This document shows positions 25,386-34,133 of a stretch of DNA of 64,000 nt, piece by piece. Every line of letters begins with the position of its first letter. Within the stretch, counting starts at the first letter, position 1. Source of the stretch: Aldehydirespirator sp965248735 (GTDB taxonomy: Bacteria > Actinomycetota > Acidimicrobiia > Acidimicrobiales > Aldehydirespiratoraceae). Location: NCBI GenBank assembly GCA_965248735.1, contig OZ252146.1:2294001-2358000 (forward strand). The letters run 5' to 3'. The position numbers were made by a program, and so were the translations under genes. The notes beneath the pieces are model-generated. The model was not told where the DNA came from and made no database searches. It saw only the letters and a list, made by a program, of their open reading frames with translations.

Positions 25386-28298
25386 TCAGGTCGGTGGGCG
25401 TCGAAGGAGAGTGGAGACTCGACACCGTTGAGTCCGGCTCTTGGGTTTCAAGCGAACCGATGCGTTGTCGACAGGAAAGGCGCGAATCCATTTGACGTTC
25501 AATCGACGAGGAATTGATATTTTCACACGAACGCGATCGCCGCGTGCGGACAAGACTAGGCGATGGCGTGACAGTTCTTGGTGTCCTTCAGCGATCGTAG
25601 GTTCGTAGCGGGCGGAAGCAACAATAATCACCTCTGTATCGATGACCCGTTCCGATTCTGAGTAGTAGGTCAAGGTACATTGGCGGGATCTACGAGACCG
25701 GATGGGATACCAACCGAGGCAATACGAAGCGACGCTGACGCGCGATTCCCAAATCGCATCAAACCACTCAGAATCATGGTGAGAGCGAACCAACGACGGA
25801 GAGGTTGTCGAACACTGCTCAGGAAGGCTGTATACGCCACGCAGTCGCAGTTTCAGTGATCCGGTTTCCATGGGTACCTGTAAGAGGTTGTCGGCGATGC
25901 TCCGGTGACTAGCCACTATAGTATTCTCATGGAGCTGTCCGCCGGACCACTGCCATTCAACTTGAACCCGATCGATCGACGCAGGCCAAGGCCAAGAGAT
26001 CTTCAAGACATCACCGAGCTGCTCAAATGACACACTGTCTATACGCTCAGATACGGCGAGAATCTTAACACAACCGCCGAGTGCGAACCTTTCTCGGAGT
26101 GTGAATGCTTGCAGGTATGAGACGCCGAATCCGATCGTGGTATCCATTACGCTAACATCTCCATCAGGTTGAATTGATCCTCGCAGTTGGTAACCCGTCG
26201 ATGCGGACAAATCTTCCAACTCTTCAATTGAGACTTGTTGTCCGATGCGGTAAGGGGAAGGTTGTTGGAATGACCAAAGCCCTATTGAGTAGTGATTTTG
26301 GCTGGGCAACCTGGCGATGAGATGAGGTAGCTGATCGCGGTTTCGACGGATGTCTATATCGAAGTCTGTGATCGGCAGCATGGGCGGTCGAACGAGAACA
26401 TCAAGTGCGACCGGTTCTGATTCATATATCCTGCCATCATTGGTGCGGAAGAGCGCTGTCGCGTCAAAACTATATTCGGTGAGCAATTCCAAATCAGTGA
26501 ACGTATGAGAGTCCTTCGCGAATTCATGGAAGACAGTCTTATCTCCCGGTGTAGATACGGCGATGCGCACAGCCGTGCATCTGCGAGGAGCAGTCCACGT
26601 CAATCTAATACTAGATTCGTCTGTCGTGGCCGACAAGCCTGTGACAGGAGGACAAAAGAAGATCGGTCCATGAATCGCCGCGGAAGAAAAGAGGGTTTGA
26701 GAATCGACCCCAGGCCCGGATACCTCTTGATAAGTTGATATACCATACCAGAAGTGCCGTGCGATTGGTGGCGTGTCATCGACAAAATCGCTTCGATTGA
26801 GTTGCTCCGCGATGACCTGGCCGTCGTTGGCACCAAGCGGTTGGGCGTCCTGTTTGCATATCAACCGATAGCGAGAATCTAGAGAAGCCTCCGTACCCGA
26901 TTCCCACACAATCCTGAGTGCTTGACCCAGCTCTCCCTGAGCGTTTTCGCAAGCTATCACACCCCGAATGTTAGGTGGACTGGGCGGCAGTGCACGGAAG
27001 ACATTTCGAAGTTCCTCGTCTTCGTTGATTGCCAACGCGGCGCGAATGTCTACCCTAGCAGAAATAAAATCACGAACTTCTACAGCCTTGAGTCCGGCTT
27101 CTCGTTGTCTAGCATAGCGTTGACTAAGACCGGCCAATTGGTCTCCCAGGTCTTTGAGTTGGCGCTGTGACGTGTCGCTCGAACCCTTCTTTGCCGTAGT
27201 GCTCATCGCGTGCTGGTGGAGGTGGTTGGCTTGGTCAAGATCCTTATCGAGTATGGATTGGCGGATCTGTTGTACGAAGCCCTCGATCGAGTCGGTGTGC
27301 GATCGACGCGAGAGGTTCCGATGCATGTGAACGTGCACCGCGATGCGTTGTGCATCATCATGCGCTAGTCCGAGGCTCTCTAGATAGCCCATGATCCGAG
27401 AGGGCACGCGTGGTGCCTGCCTGATCACATGGTCAAGTAGATGCTTGAGGACGATGGCGTGCAACTCGTGATCATTGGTGGCTCTGAGTGCGCTCAAGAC
27501 TGCCTCTCGGTGCTCACCTGTGTCTTGTCGCTCCTGCCTGGCAGAGTCACGCGCTCGCGCTACGGCCGCCAGCGTTAGCTGGGTTTTGCTGTCTTCACCG
27601 TTAGCGTTCAGAATCTGGAATCGATCGACAATCTTGAAGCGACTTTGGGATTGACCATTACCGACAATATCATCGAAGATCGCATGCGGAAGCGTTCGAC
27701 GGTGTGCCTTCTCGAGGCAAACTGTCATAGTGTTCACATCCAACTCGATGTCAGGGACTGTGATGGCTTCAGCAATTGTAAGGTTAGCATCGGCGGCGCA
27801 TTGGTGAATATCGTCATCACTGAAGTCATCTTCAGACAACCCTAGCAAGGTGATCGTGGCGCGAACAGCGTCCTCCGTCACTACTCCGTAAGCACCAAAC
27901 TGGCGTTCTAACTCTCCCGAGTCCCGCATCGTGGATGTCGCTCGATTCTGCCGTTCTCGACGAAGTTCGTTCCAAAACGCGATCGAAGAAACCTGGCGCT
28001 GTGCCTTTAGCCATTTCTCAAGACGTTGCAATGGACCCACATACTGAGATAGTTCCAGCTTCAAATTCGACCAGATATGGTGAATCACGGAGACGCGCTT
28101 CTCTATTTCTACCCGGTTCATAGAAGCGCCGATGTCATAGAGTGTGATCAGGTCCAGATCGTGCAGGCGCGATGAATCGCTCTGCTCCAAGCATTGACAG
28201 ACGTCTACAAAGTCAGATAGGTGTATCTGGCGAAAGTATGGCCTCAAAACTCTCGACTTGTAATCCCTAGCGTACGCTTTATCACTAGACTTAGCCAT
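25386..28298 (-). CDS. Large protein with helical N-terminus and FN3 domain (possible Hsp70 partner)
   Basis: 970 residues. Residues 1-440 are helical, with several long charged helices (RQLKDLGDQLAGLSQRYARQ near 405), and could be a co-chaperone-like scaffold. A fibronectin type III domain follows at about 553-640 (PPVTGLSATTDESSIRLTWT, then TFTDLELLTEYSFDATALF), and the rest is beta-rich with FN3-like spacing. There is no signal peptide and no catalytic motif. It sits between the second Hsp70 gene and the GTPase gene with short gaps on both sides. It could present the Hsp70/GrpE pair to a target. I do not recognise the N-terminal family. Confidence 0.55.
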   Translation of the reverse strand: MAKSSDKAYARDYKSRVLRPYFRQIHLSDFVDVCQCLEQSDSSRLHDLDLITLYDIGASMNRVEIEKRVSVIHHIWSNLKLELSQYVGPLQRLEKWLKAQRQVSSIAFWNELRRERQNRATSTMRDSGELERQFGAYGVVTEDAVRATITLLGLSEDDFSDDDIHQCAADANLTIAEAITVPDIELDVNTMTVCLEKAHRRTLPHAIFDDIVGNGQSQSRFKIVDRFQILNANGEDSKTQLTLAAVARARDSARQERQDTGEHREAVLSALRATNDHELHAIVLKHLLDHVIRQAPRVPSRIMGYLESLGLAHDDAQRIAVHVHMHRNLSRRSHTDSIEGFVQQIRQSILDKDLDQANHLHQHAMSTTAKKGSSDTSQRQLKDLGDQLAGLSQRYARQREAGLKAVEVRDFISARVDIRAALAINEDEELRNVFRALPPSPPNIRGVIACENAQGELGQALRIVWESGTEASLDSRYRLICKQDAQPLGANDGQVIAEQLNRSDFVDDTPPIARHFWYGISTYQEVSGPGVDSQTLFSSAAIHGPIFFCPPVTGLSATTDESSIRLTWTAPRRCTAVRIAVSTPGDKTVFHEFAKDSHTFTDLELLTEYSFDATALFRTNDGRIYESEPVALDVLVRPPMLPITDFDIDIRRNRDQLPHLIARLPSQNHYSIGLWSFQQPSPYRIGQQVSIEELEDLSASTGYQLRGSIQPDGDVSVMDTTIGFGVSYLQAFTLRERFALGGCVKILAVSERIDSVSFEQLGDVLKISWPWPASIDRVQVEWQWSGGQLHENTIVASHRSIADNLLQVPMETGSLKLRLRGVYSLPEQCSTTSPSLVRSHHDSEWFDAIWESRVSVASYCLGWYPIRSRRSRQCTLTYYSESERVIDTEVIIVASARYEPTIAEGHQELSRHRLVLSARGDRVRVKISIPRRLNVKWIRAFPVDNASVRLKPKSRTQRCRVSTLLRRPPT

Positions 28299-28344
28299 CT
28301 TGGTCGGTCTCTTCCAATCACCACGCTAGAGCCGTTCTGAACCC

Positions 28345-29961
28345 TTAGCCTCGTACGTTGACCCCGGACATTACTTCGGTAGCGGCTACGACTTCATCGG
28401 GTTGTAGAACTGAGATTGTTACCTCGAGCTTGAGTTGCTGCTGCGACTTCGGCTCTATCGCGTTGAGTGTCGCTCTCAATTCGTTATCAATCGTTAGAAA
28501 GAAGTCGATAGCTGATCCCTTCGGTAGTGACGGCAGATTTGTGAAAAGCGCTCCTTCGGCTGGAGTGATTTCTCTATTGTTGGCCACCTCTTCTGACTCA
28601 TGTGCGCCTGCCTGCTCGAATATCTCAATATTGATGGTCGTCGCATTGTCATCCATCGTTTGACCTTGTACGTGCCGATTCTTGATGGGAAGAGTCTCAT
28701 TCTGGTGTGCAATGAAGCCGACATAATATTCACGAACACCATCGGTCCGGGTCTCCCGTACAAATCCCACTCCAAGGCCCCGTGAAAGGACATTGTTTAC
28801 GACTGTTGTTGACGCCAAGTACCGTGTTCGGGCAGTTGACGAGCCGCCGGATTCAGGGCCCGAGCCCCCGGCCTGATCCTCGGCTGCCTGTTGGTTTAGG
28901 GCGGCACCGTATAGCGCTGCGCCCTTGGCTACGGCGAGATCGGGGTCTGCTAGCCTGAAGGCCCATTGTGGATAGCGCGATTCTAGAGATGCCTTGACTG
29001 CTGGCATCCGTGTGGAGCCGCCGACCAGAAGGACTTCGTCAATCTTCAGAGAGCTATCCTTTTGCATGGCCTTTGCGAGGGTGCGATCGACGGTCTCGAG
29101 AGTCGTGTTGAGGAGGTGGGCCGTGACGTCCTCGAACTCCTGACGGCTTACAGTGACCCGTTCTCGTATCGCTCCGTAACCCAAGATCACAGGGCATTCG
29201 ATCCGATTGGACAGCTTCTTCTTGGCCCTTTCGGTTTCCTCGGCGAGGCGTTGCAAAAAGTCGTCGTCGTCACGGGGGTCCTCCTCAAGTGAGACCGCCT
29301 GGACGAACTTGTCAGCAAGAATGTTGGACAACTCGCGATCCCAGTCCGCACCGCCCAACTCGCGGTTGCCGTCAATCACCATGACATCTATCGGTCTGGC
29401 GTCTTCATAGGTCCGCATGATAGTAGTGTCAAAGGTGCCGCCGCCCAAGTCATAGACCAACAGGGTCTTTGCCTGTTGGGACGAGAAGGAATAGGACATA
29501 GCAGCTGCGACAGGCTCTGTCACAATGCTGACAACCTCTAGCCCGGCGATCTCTCCAGCCTGTTGGGTAGCAGTCCTCTCAAGCAGCCCAAAGTATGCAG
29601 GGACAGTAATGACAACCTTGTTTGTGTCGATGCCAGTCTGTTCCTTGGCGAACTGTGCGAGGTGCTTCAGTATCAGTGAGGATAGCGTTTCTGGCGTGTG
29701 GTCCACACCGTGATACGTGACGCTGTAGTCAGTACCCATCCTGCGCTTAATGAGTTGTACGACGTTATCAGCGTCGAGGACAGCAGAATTCTTGGCCGTT
29801 TCACCGACAATGGTGTTGTGTGACTCTTCAAAATGAACGGCGGACGGTGTCGTCTCATTGTCGTTGTCAGGATTTCTTATGACCTCCGGCTGGTCTGTCT
29901 CATTGATGTACGCGATCGCAGAGTAAGTAGTACCTAGATCAATACCGAATATGTCAGTCAT
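28345..29961 (-). CDS. Hsp70 (DnaK-like) chaperone lacking the helical lid, copy 2
   Basis: 538 residues. The ATPase domain is intact (FGIDLGTTYSAIAYI; LLVYDLGGGTFDTTIMR near 170; LLVGGSTRMPAVKASL near 313). A beta substrate-binding domain follows (SRGLGVGFV, NETLPIKN, EVANNREITPAEGALF). It stops soon after PKSQQQLKLEVTISVLQPDE with no helical lid, like copy 1. The two differ widely in sequence and base composition, so they are not a recent duplication. The gene directly follows the GrpE-like gene with a four-base overlap (ATGA), so nucleotide exchanger and Hsp70 are made together. Confidence 0.9.
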   Translation of the reverse strand: MTDIFGIDLGTTYSAIAYINETDQPEVIRNPDNDNETTPSAVHFEESHNTIVGETAKNSAVLDADNVVQLIKRRMGTDYSVTYHGVDHTPETLSSLILKHLAQFAKEQTGIDTNKVVITVPAYFGLLERTATQQAGEIAGLEVVSIVTEPVAAAMSYSFSSQQAKTLLVYDLGGGTFDTTIMRTYEDARPIDVMVIDGNRELGGADWDRELSNILADKFVQAVSLEEDPRDDDDFLQRLAEETERAKKKLSNRIECPVILGYGAIRERVTVSRQEFEDVTAHLLNTTLETVDRTLAKAMQKDSSLKIDEVLLVGGSTRMPAVKASLESRYPQWAFRLADPDLAVAKGAALYGAALNQQAAEDQAGGSGPESGGSSTARTRYLASTTVVNNVLSRGLGVGFVRETRTDGVREYYVGFIAHQNETLPIKNRHVQGQTMDDNATTINIEIFEQAGAHESEEVANNREITPAEGALFTNLPSLPKGSAIDFFLTIDNELRATLNAIEPKSQQQLKLEVTISVLQPDEVVAATEVMSGVNVRG

Positions 29962-30887
29962 GTAAGTTCCTCCGTTGTTGGACGTATCGGGTCATCCAGT
30001 AGTGTTATGTTGTCAGGTTTTGTAGCGATGATCTCAGGGTGAGGATCGTCAGACTCGTTAGAGAGTTGTGCTTCGTATCGGTAGACATCGACTCTCGCAT
30101 ACAGGATTGGCTTTGTATCCTCAGGTGCAGCGAATCCTTGTCTTCGTACCTTGGCGATGCATCGGTCGAATGCGGGATCGTGGGTAAGTCGCGTCCGCTC
30201 TGCAGTGTGGAGTACGGCATCAAACCTTTCACCGGCGGCGACGTTGAGGGAATCGAATCCAAGATGTTCGATGGCTTCCTCGATTCTGTGCGCAAAGAGT
30301 CCGATTTCTTTGTGTATTCGCTCACGATCCAGAGAATCCAATGAATGCAACTGGATGGCATGAGCGTGTAGTTCTGCGAGGGAAACTATGACGGGCTTCA
30401 AGAGGCTGCGTATCTGATCGGCGCGCAGGTCTTCGATCTGTGTTTGCATACGACGGATGATGTTCTCATGAAACTCAGATCTACCGTGGAAGTCAGTGAT
30501 TTTACTCCCAATTTGGAGGGTCAATTCGAGAAGCTGAGAGAGTGTTTCGGATTGTGCAGTCATGGGAGTCTCAAGTGGGTCTGCAACATCATTGCCGAAG
30601 GACTGATCGGCGCTCTCGCTGTCTTGTATGTCTTGAGCCTCGATCGGTGATGCTTGCCGCTCAGCCTCCCATCCGCCGATGACTCCTTGTGTGTCGAGGT
30701 CATCGAAATCGGCGGTACTGGAATCGCTATCCCCGGATGGTGGCGCGGGTTCCGGTTCGGAGGGCACGGATTCCCGGTTGAGGTCTGAGCTGGCTGCGGT
30801 CTGCGGGCCGGTGCTGGGCGGCGCCGAATCGCCCGATGCTTCAGGCTGCGTCGTCGAACCCTGCGAGTCGCTTTCGGGCCGGGTCAT
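29958..30887 (-). CDS. GrpE-like nucleotide-exchange factor with long acidic N-terminus
   Basis: 309 residues. Residues 1-105 are acidic and disordered, rich in Ser, Pro, Asp and Glu. Then come a coiled-coil helix (residues 110-180) and a GrpE-type beta head: GFDSLNVAAGERFDAVLHTA then VRRQGFAAPEDTKPILYARV. The G.xFD..xH pattern is the signature of GrpE. Bacterial GrpE is about 200 residues; the extra N-terminus is unusual. As the first gene of the operon, directly coupled to Hsp70 copy 2, it should drive ADP release from that protein and perhaps from copy 1. No J-domain protein is recognisable in the operon. Confidence 0.75.
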   Translation of the reverse strand: MTRPESDSQGSTTQPEASGDSAPPSTGPQTAASSDLNRESVPSEPEPAPPSGDSDSSTADFDDLDTQGVIGGWEAERQASPIEAQDIQDSESADQSFGNDVADPLETPMTAQSETLSQLLELTLQIGSKITDFHGRSEFHENIIRRMQTQIEDLRADQIRSLLKPVIVSLAELHAHAIQLHSLDSLDRERIHKEIGLFAHRIEEAIEHLGFDSLNVAAGERFDAVLHTAERTRLTHDPAFDRCIAKVRRQGFAAPEDTKPILYARVDVYRYEAQLSNESDDPHPEIIATKPDNITLLDDPIRPTTEELT

Positions 30888-31051
30888 GGGTTAGACTTGT
30901 TGCGAGGGGAGGGTGTCAGACAGGGAGGGCGCCAGTCGCTTGGGGAGGTGGTGCAAGCGGACTGAGCGCTTCGGGCCGCGACATTCCTGCGACTTGCGAT
31001 GGAGCTATGGGAAACACGCGTTCCTCCAGGGGCTGGTTCGGCGGTCGCGAG

Positions 31052-31081
31052 ATGATAGTGCCCATGACAACAGGGATGCAA
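31052..31081 (-). promoter_or_regulatory. Candidate promoter of the chaperone/GTPase operon
   Basis: On the minus strand TTGCAT (31081-31076), an 18-base spacer and TATCAT (31057-31052) resemble -35 and -10 boxes, about 165 bp before the GrpE-like start. The 274-bp gap 30888-31161 otherwise holds no gene, and no remnant of a response regulator. Confidence 0.25.
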
Positions 31082-31161
31082 GTGCGCCCAAGGCAAGTGG
31101 CGCGACTCTAGAAGCCGCCGATGTGACCTAGCTGAGGCAATTTCAATCGTGGAGCGGGGAC

Positions 31162-32370
31162 TTACTCGTCGTCGTCGAGAGGGAGGGTGAGGGTGAACTG
31201 CGCTCCGTAGCCCTCCCGGGAGGTCACACTGACCTCGCCGCCGTGGTTGAGGGCCACATGGCGCACGATGGACAGCCCCAGCCCGGTGCCCCCGGTGTGG
31301 CGGCTCCGGGCCCGGTCGACCCGGTAGAAGCGCTCGAAGATGCGAGACCGCTCCGCGGCCGGAATACCGATCCCGTCGTCGGCCACCCACACCTTCAGGA
31401 TGCGCTGATCTGTCTCAACCCCGACGTCGACCCGGCCGCCGGGCTCGCTGAACTTGACGGCGTTGTCGAGCAGATTGAACAGGGCCGACTCGAGGTGGAG
31501 CCGGGACCCTCGTATCGGCGCGATGTCCTCTTGGCCGGAGACGATCACCTTGACGTCCCGCTGTTCGGCCGTCTCCGAGATGCGGTCGATGGCCGCGGCC
31601 ACGACGGCGTGGATGTCCACCCGCTCGTCGCCGCGGCTGCTGTCGTCCTCCAGCATGGCCAGAGTCAGCAGGTCTTCGATGGTGTTGGCCACCCGCTGGA
31701 TCTCCACCTGCATGCGGCCCGCGAAGCGGGCGGCCACTTCTGGCTCAGGATCGGCGGCCAGCAAGTCCGCCAGCAGGCTCAGGGCGCCTATCGGTGTCTT
31801 CAGCTCATGGCTGACGTTGGCCACGAAGTCGCGCCGCACCGACTCGATGCGATGATGCTCGGTCCTGTCTCGCACTAGCGCCACTGCTCCGAGCATCTCG
31901 CCCTGGCGCTCCACGGGACGGGCCTCCACCTCGTAGCTGCGGCGGGGCTCGGTGTGCAACTCGACGTTGGTTGTCACTCGCTCGCCGGCGCGCGCCCTCT
32001 CGAGCAGGTCCTTGATGGCCCGACTCACCAGAGCCTCACCGTGGCGTGCCCGCAGGAATACCTTCGCGGCCGCATTGTGGGCGACCACCTGCCCGCTGCG
32101 GTCGCACAGCACGAGCCCCGACCGCAGCCCGTCCAGGCTCGCCTCAAGCCGCTGCGCCGCGGTCTCGGCCGAGAGGCGGCCATCCTCGGCGAGATCCTGG
32201 CGTCTCTGCGCGGCTTCGGCGAAGCGGCGGGCCGACAATCGCGGGCCAGGGTCGGACCGGCCTGCGGATGACAGGCTTCGAAGCCATCGGCGCAGCCGGG
32301 CCCGATCCAATGCGATGCCCGCTATCGCGCCGCCCATCACCAGCAGCACTGCGACGATGAGCGTCGTCAT
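31162..32370 (-). CDS. PhoR/SenX3-type sensor histidine kinase
   Basis: 402 residues: one N-terminal transmembrane helix (residues 2-21), a coiled segment, a PAS-like domain (DGLRSGLVLCDRSGQVVAHN), a dimerisation/phospho-acceptor domain with the histidine in FVANVSHELKTPIGALSLL, and a complete ATPase domain (NLLDNAVKF, VADDGIGIP, GGTGLGLSIVRH). It follows phoU and the pst genes in the same direction, so it most likely senses phosphate through the Pst/PhoU complex. In related bacteria the response regulator lies next to the kinase; here the next gene leftward belongs to the chaperone/GTPase island, so the kinase is an orphan within this window. Confidence 0.88.
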   Translation of the reverse strand: MTTLIVAVLLVMGGAIAGIALDRARLRRWLRSLSSAGRSDPGPRLSARRFAEAAQRRQDLAEDGRLSAETAAQRLEASLDGLRSGLVLCDRSGQVVAHNAAAKVFLRARHGEALVSRAIKDLLERARAGERVTTNVELHTEPRRSYEVEARPVERQGEMLGAVALVRDRTEHHRIESVRRDFVANVSHELKTPIGALSLLADLLAADPEPEVAARFAGRMQVEIQRVANTIEDLLTLAMLEDDSSRGDERVDIHAVVAAAIDRISETAEQRDVKVIVSGQEDIAPIRGSRLHLESALFNLLDNAVKFSEPGGRVDVGVETDQRILKVWVADDGIGIPAAERSRIFERFYRVDRARSRHTGGTGLGLSIVRHVALNHGGEVSVTSREGYGAQFTLTLPLDDDE

Positions 32371-32431
32371 GGGCGAGCGACTCTAGTCGGAGCCATGCAC
32401 GCCGATGAGCGGAGTCATTCGGACAGAAACC

Positions 32432-33208
32432 CTAATGGGCCGTGTCGTCAATCGGCCTTGTCGTCGCCGTTGGGGACATCTCCGTGGGGTCCGGGGCCAG
32501 TTCCTCCATGCGGGGCTCGTCGCGGGCCCGATGCCGGGTCATCCCGGCCCGCCACGGCATGACGCCCGACACCATGTAGCGGACCCGGTCGCTCACGTTG
32601 ACGGCATGGTCGCCGATGCGCTCGTAGTAGCGGGCGATCAGGGCCAGCTGGACCGCGGGCTGCACGTCGAGGTCGTGGGTGCGGCTGACCTCCAGAAGCG
32701 TCCGCACAAACGTGCGGTGGAGGCTGTCGAGCCGGTCGTCGATGTCGTCGAGGGCGCTGGCCAGGCCGGCGTCGCGCTCGTAGTACGAGTCGACCGAGAG
32801 CCGGATGAGCCGGATCGCCTCCTCGCTCATCTCCGCGATCAGGCCCCGCAGCTTGGGCGGCAGTTCGGTGCGGAACATGCGGCGGGCGCCCTTGCAGATG
32901 TTGCAGGCCAGCCCGCCGGTCCGCTCCAGCTCGGCTGTGATCCACATCGCGGCCAGGATCTGGCGGAGGTCTCCGGCCATGGGCTGCTGCAGCGCTATCA
33001 GGCTCTGGCACTTCTCCTCGACCTCGATGGCGGTTACGTCGATGTAGTCGTCGTCATCGATGATCTGCTGGGCCTCGACGAGGTCGTAGTTGAGCAACGC
33101 TTCGGTGGCCCTCGCGACCGCGTCGCCGGCCCGGGCCGCCAACTGGACTATCAGGTCGCTGATCTCGTCGATCTCGGCGTGGAACGTCCTCCGGGTCTGC
33201 TCGGTCAT
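32432..33208 (-). CDS. phoU: PhoU phosphate-signalling regulator
   Basis: 258 residues, slightly longer than usual because of a C-terminal tail. Two PhoU repeats of three helices are visible, with the metal-binding E/D-rich motifs (EEKCQSLIALQQPMAGDLRQ; ALIARYYERIGDHAVNVSDR). PhoU links the Pst transporter to the sensor kinase and silences the Pho response when phosphate is plentiful. It sits between pstB (45-bp gap) and the kinase gene (61-bp gap). Confidence 0.92.
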   Translation of the reverse strand: MTEQTRRTFHAEIDEISDLIVQLAARAGDAVARATEALLNYDLVEAQQIIDDDDYIDVTAIEVEEKCQSLIALQQPMAGDLRQILAAMWITAELERTGGLACNICKGARRMFRTELPPKLRGLIAEMSEEAIRLIRLSVDSYYERDAGLASALDDIDDRLDSLHRTFVRTLLEVSRTHDLDVQPAVQLALIARYYERIGDHAVNVSDRVRYMVSGVMPWRAGMTRHRARDEPRMEELAPDPTEMSPTATTRPIDDTAH

Positions 33209-33253
33209 GCTGGGGTCCTCGGTTCAAGCGCCATGCCGGTCCTGCCCTCCTCC

Positions 33254-34132
33254 TCAGCCGAACCGTCCGGTGACATAGTTCTCGGTACGCTCGTCAGAGG
33301 GGTTGGAGAAGATCTTCTGGGTGGTGTCCACCTCCACCAGGATGCCGGTGCGGTTGTCGTTCTCGGAGTGGACCTCAGCGGCGAAGAAGGCGGTGGTGTC
33401 GCTCACCCGGGCCGCCTGCTGCATATTGTGAGTCACGATCACGATCGTGTAGTCCCGCTTGATTTCCTGCATCAGGTCCTCGATGCGGGCGGTGGCGATC
33501 GGGTCGAGCGCCGAGCAGGGCTCGTCCATCAGCAGCACGTCGGGGCCGACTGCGATGGCCCGGGCGATGCACAGCCTTTGCTGCTGGCCGCCAGACAGCT
33601 CGAAGGCTGAATCCTTGAGGCGGTCGTTGACTTCCTCCCACAGGGCTGCCTTGCGCAGCGAGTGCTCCACGATGTCGTCGAGCCCCTTCTTCTGGCCGGC
33701 CACGCGGGGCCCGTAGGCGACGTTGTCGTAGATCGACTTCGGGAACGGGTTGGGCTTTTGGAAGACCATGCCGACGCGGCGCCGCACCTCCACGGGATCG
33801 ACTCGCTCGTCGTAGAGGTCCGCGCCGCGGTAGGTGATGGAGCCGGTCACCCGGGCATCCTTGATGAGGTCGTTCATCCGGTTGTAGCAGCGCAGCACTG
33901 TGGACTTGCCGCAGCCCGAGGGGCCGATGAGGGCCATGATCTCGTTCTTGCGCACGTCGAAGGTGACGTCGCGCACTGCACGGAAGGTGCCGTAGTAGAC
34001 GTTCACGTCTCGGGAGCGGAACACGACATCGCGCTCGGTTGCCAGCGGGGGCATCCCCGGTGCCGGGCTCGTCTCGCCAGCGGTGGCGACCGGGCGTTCG
34101 ATGAGGCGGGGAGAGTCATCTGTCATCGACAC
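33254..34132 (-). CDS. pstB: Phosphate import ATP-binding protein PstB
   Basis: 292 residues, with Walker A IGPSGCGKSTVLRCYNRMND, PstB-type loop GMVFQKPNPFPKSIYDNVA, signature LSGGQQQRLCIARA, Walker B DVLLMDEPCSALDP and switch His in VIVTHNMQQA. The first 30 residues are a variable extension. A GTG at 34132 and an ATG at 34126 are both possible starts; the stop of pstA lies one base upstream of the GTG. It powers phosphate uptake with PstC/PstA. Confidence 0.95.
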   Translation of the reverse strand: MSMTDDSPRLIERPVATAGETSPAPGMPPLATERDVVFRSRDVNVYYGTFRAVRDVTFDVRKNEIMALIGPSGCGKSTVLRCYNRMNDLIKDARVTGSITYRGADLYDERVDPVEVRRRVGMVFQKPNPFPKSIYDNVAYGPRVAGQKKGLDDIVEHSLRKAALWEEVNDRLKDSAFELSGGQQQRLCIARAIAVGPDVLLMDEPCSALDPIATARIEDLMQEIKRDYTIVIVTHNMQQAARVSDTTAFFAAEVHSENDNRTGILVEVDTTQKIFSNPSDERTENYVTGRFG

Positions 34133-34133
34133 T

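Noticed and set aside
29062..29292. Short plus-strand frames inside the Hsp70 and GTPase genes
   Set aside because: They lack ribosome-binding sites and lie opposite strongly coding genes.
30888..31161. Remnant of a response-regulator gene
   Set aside because: No frame in this gap resembles a receiver or DNA-binding domain.
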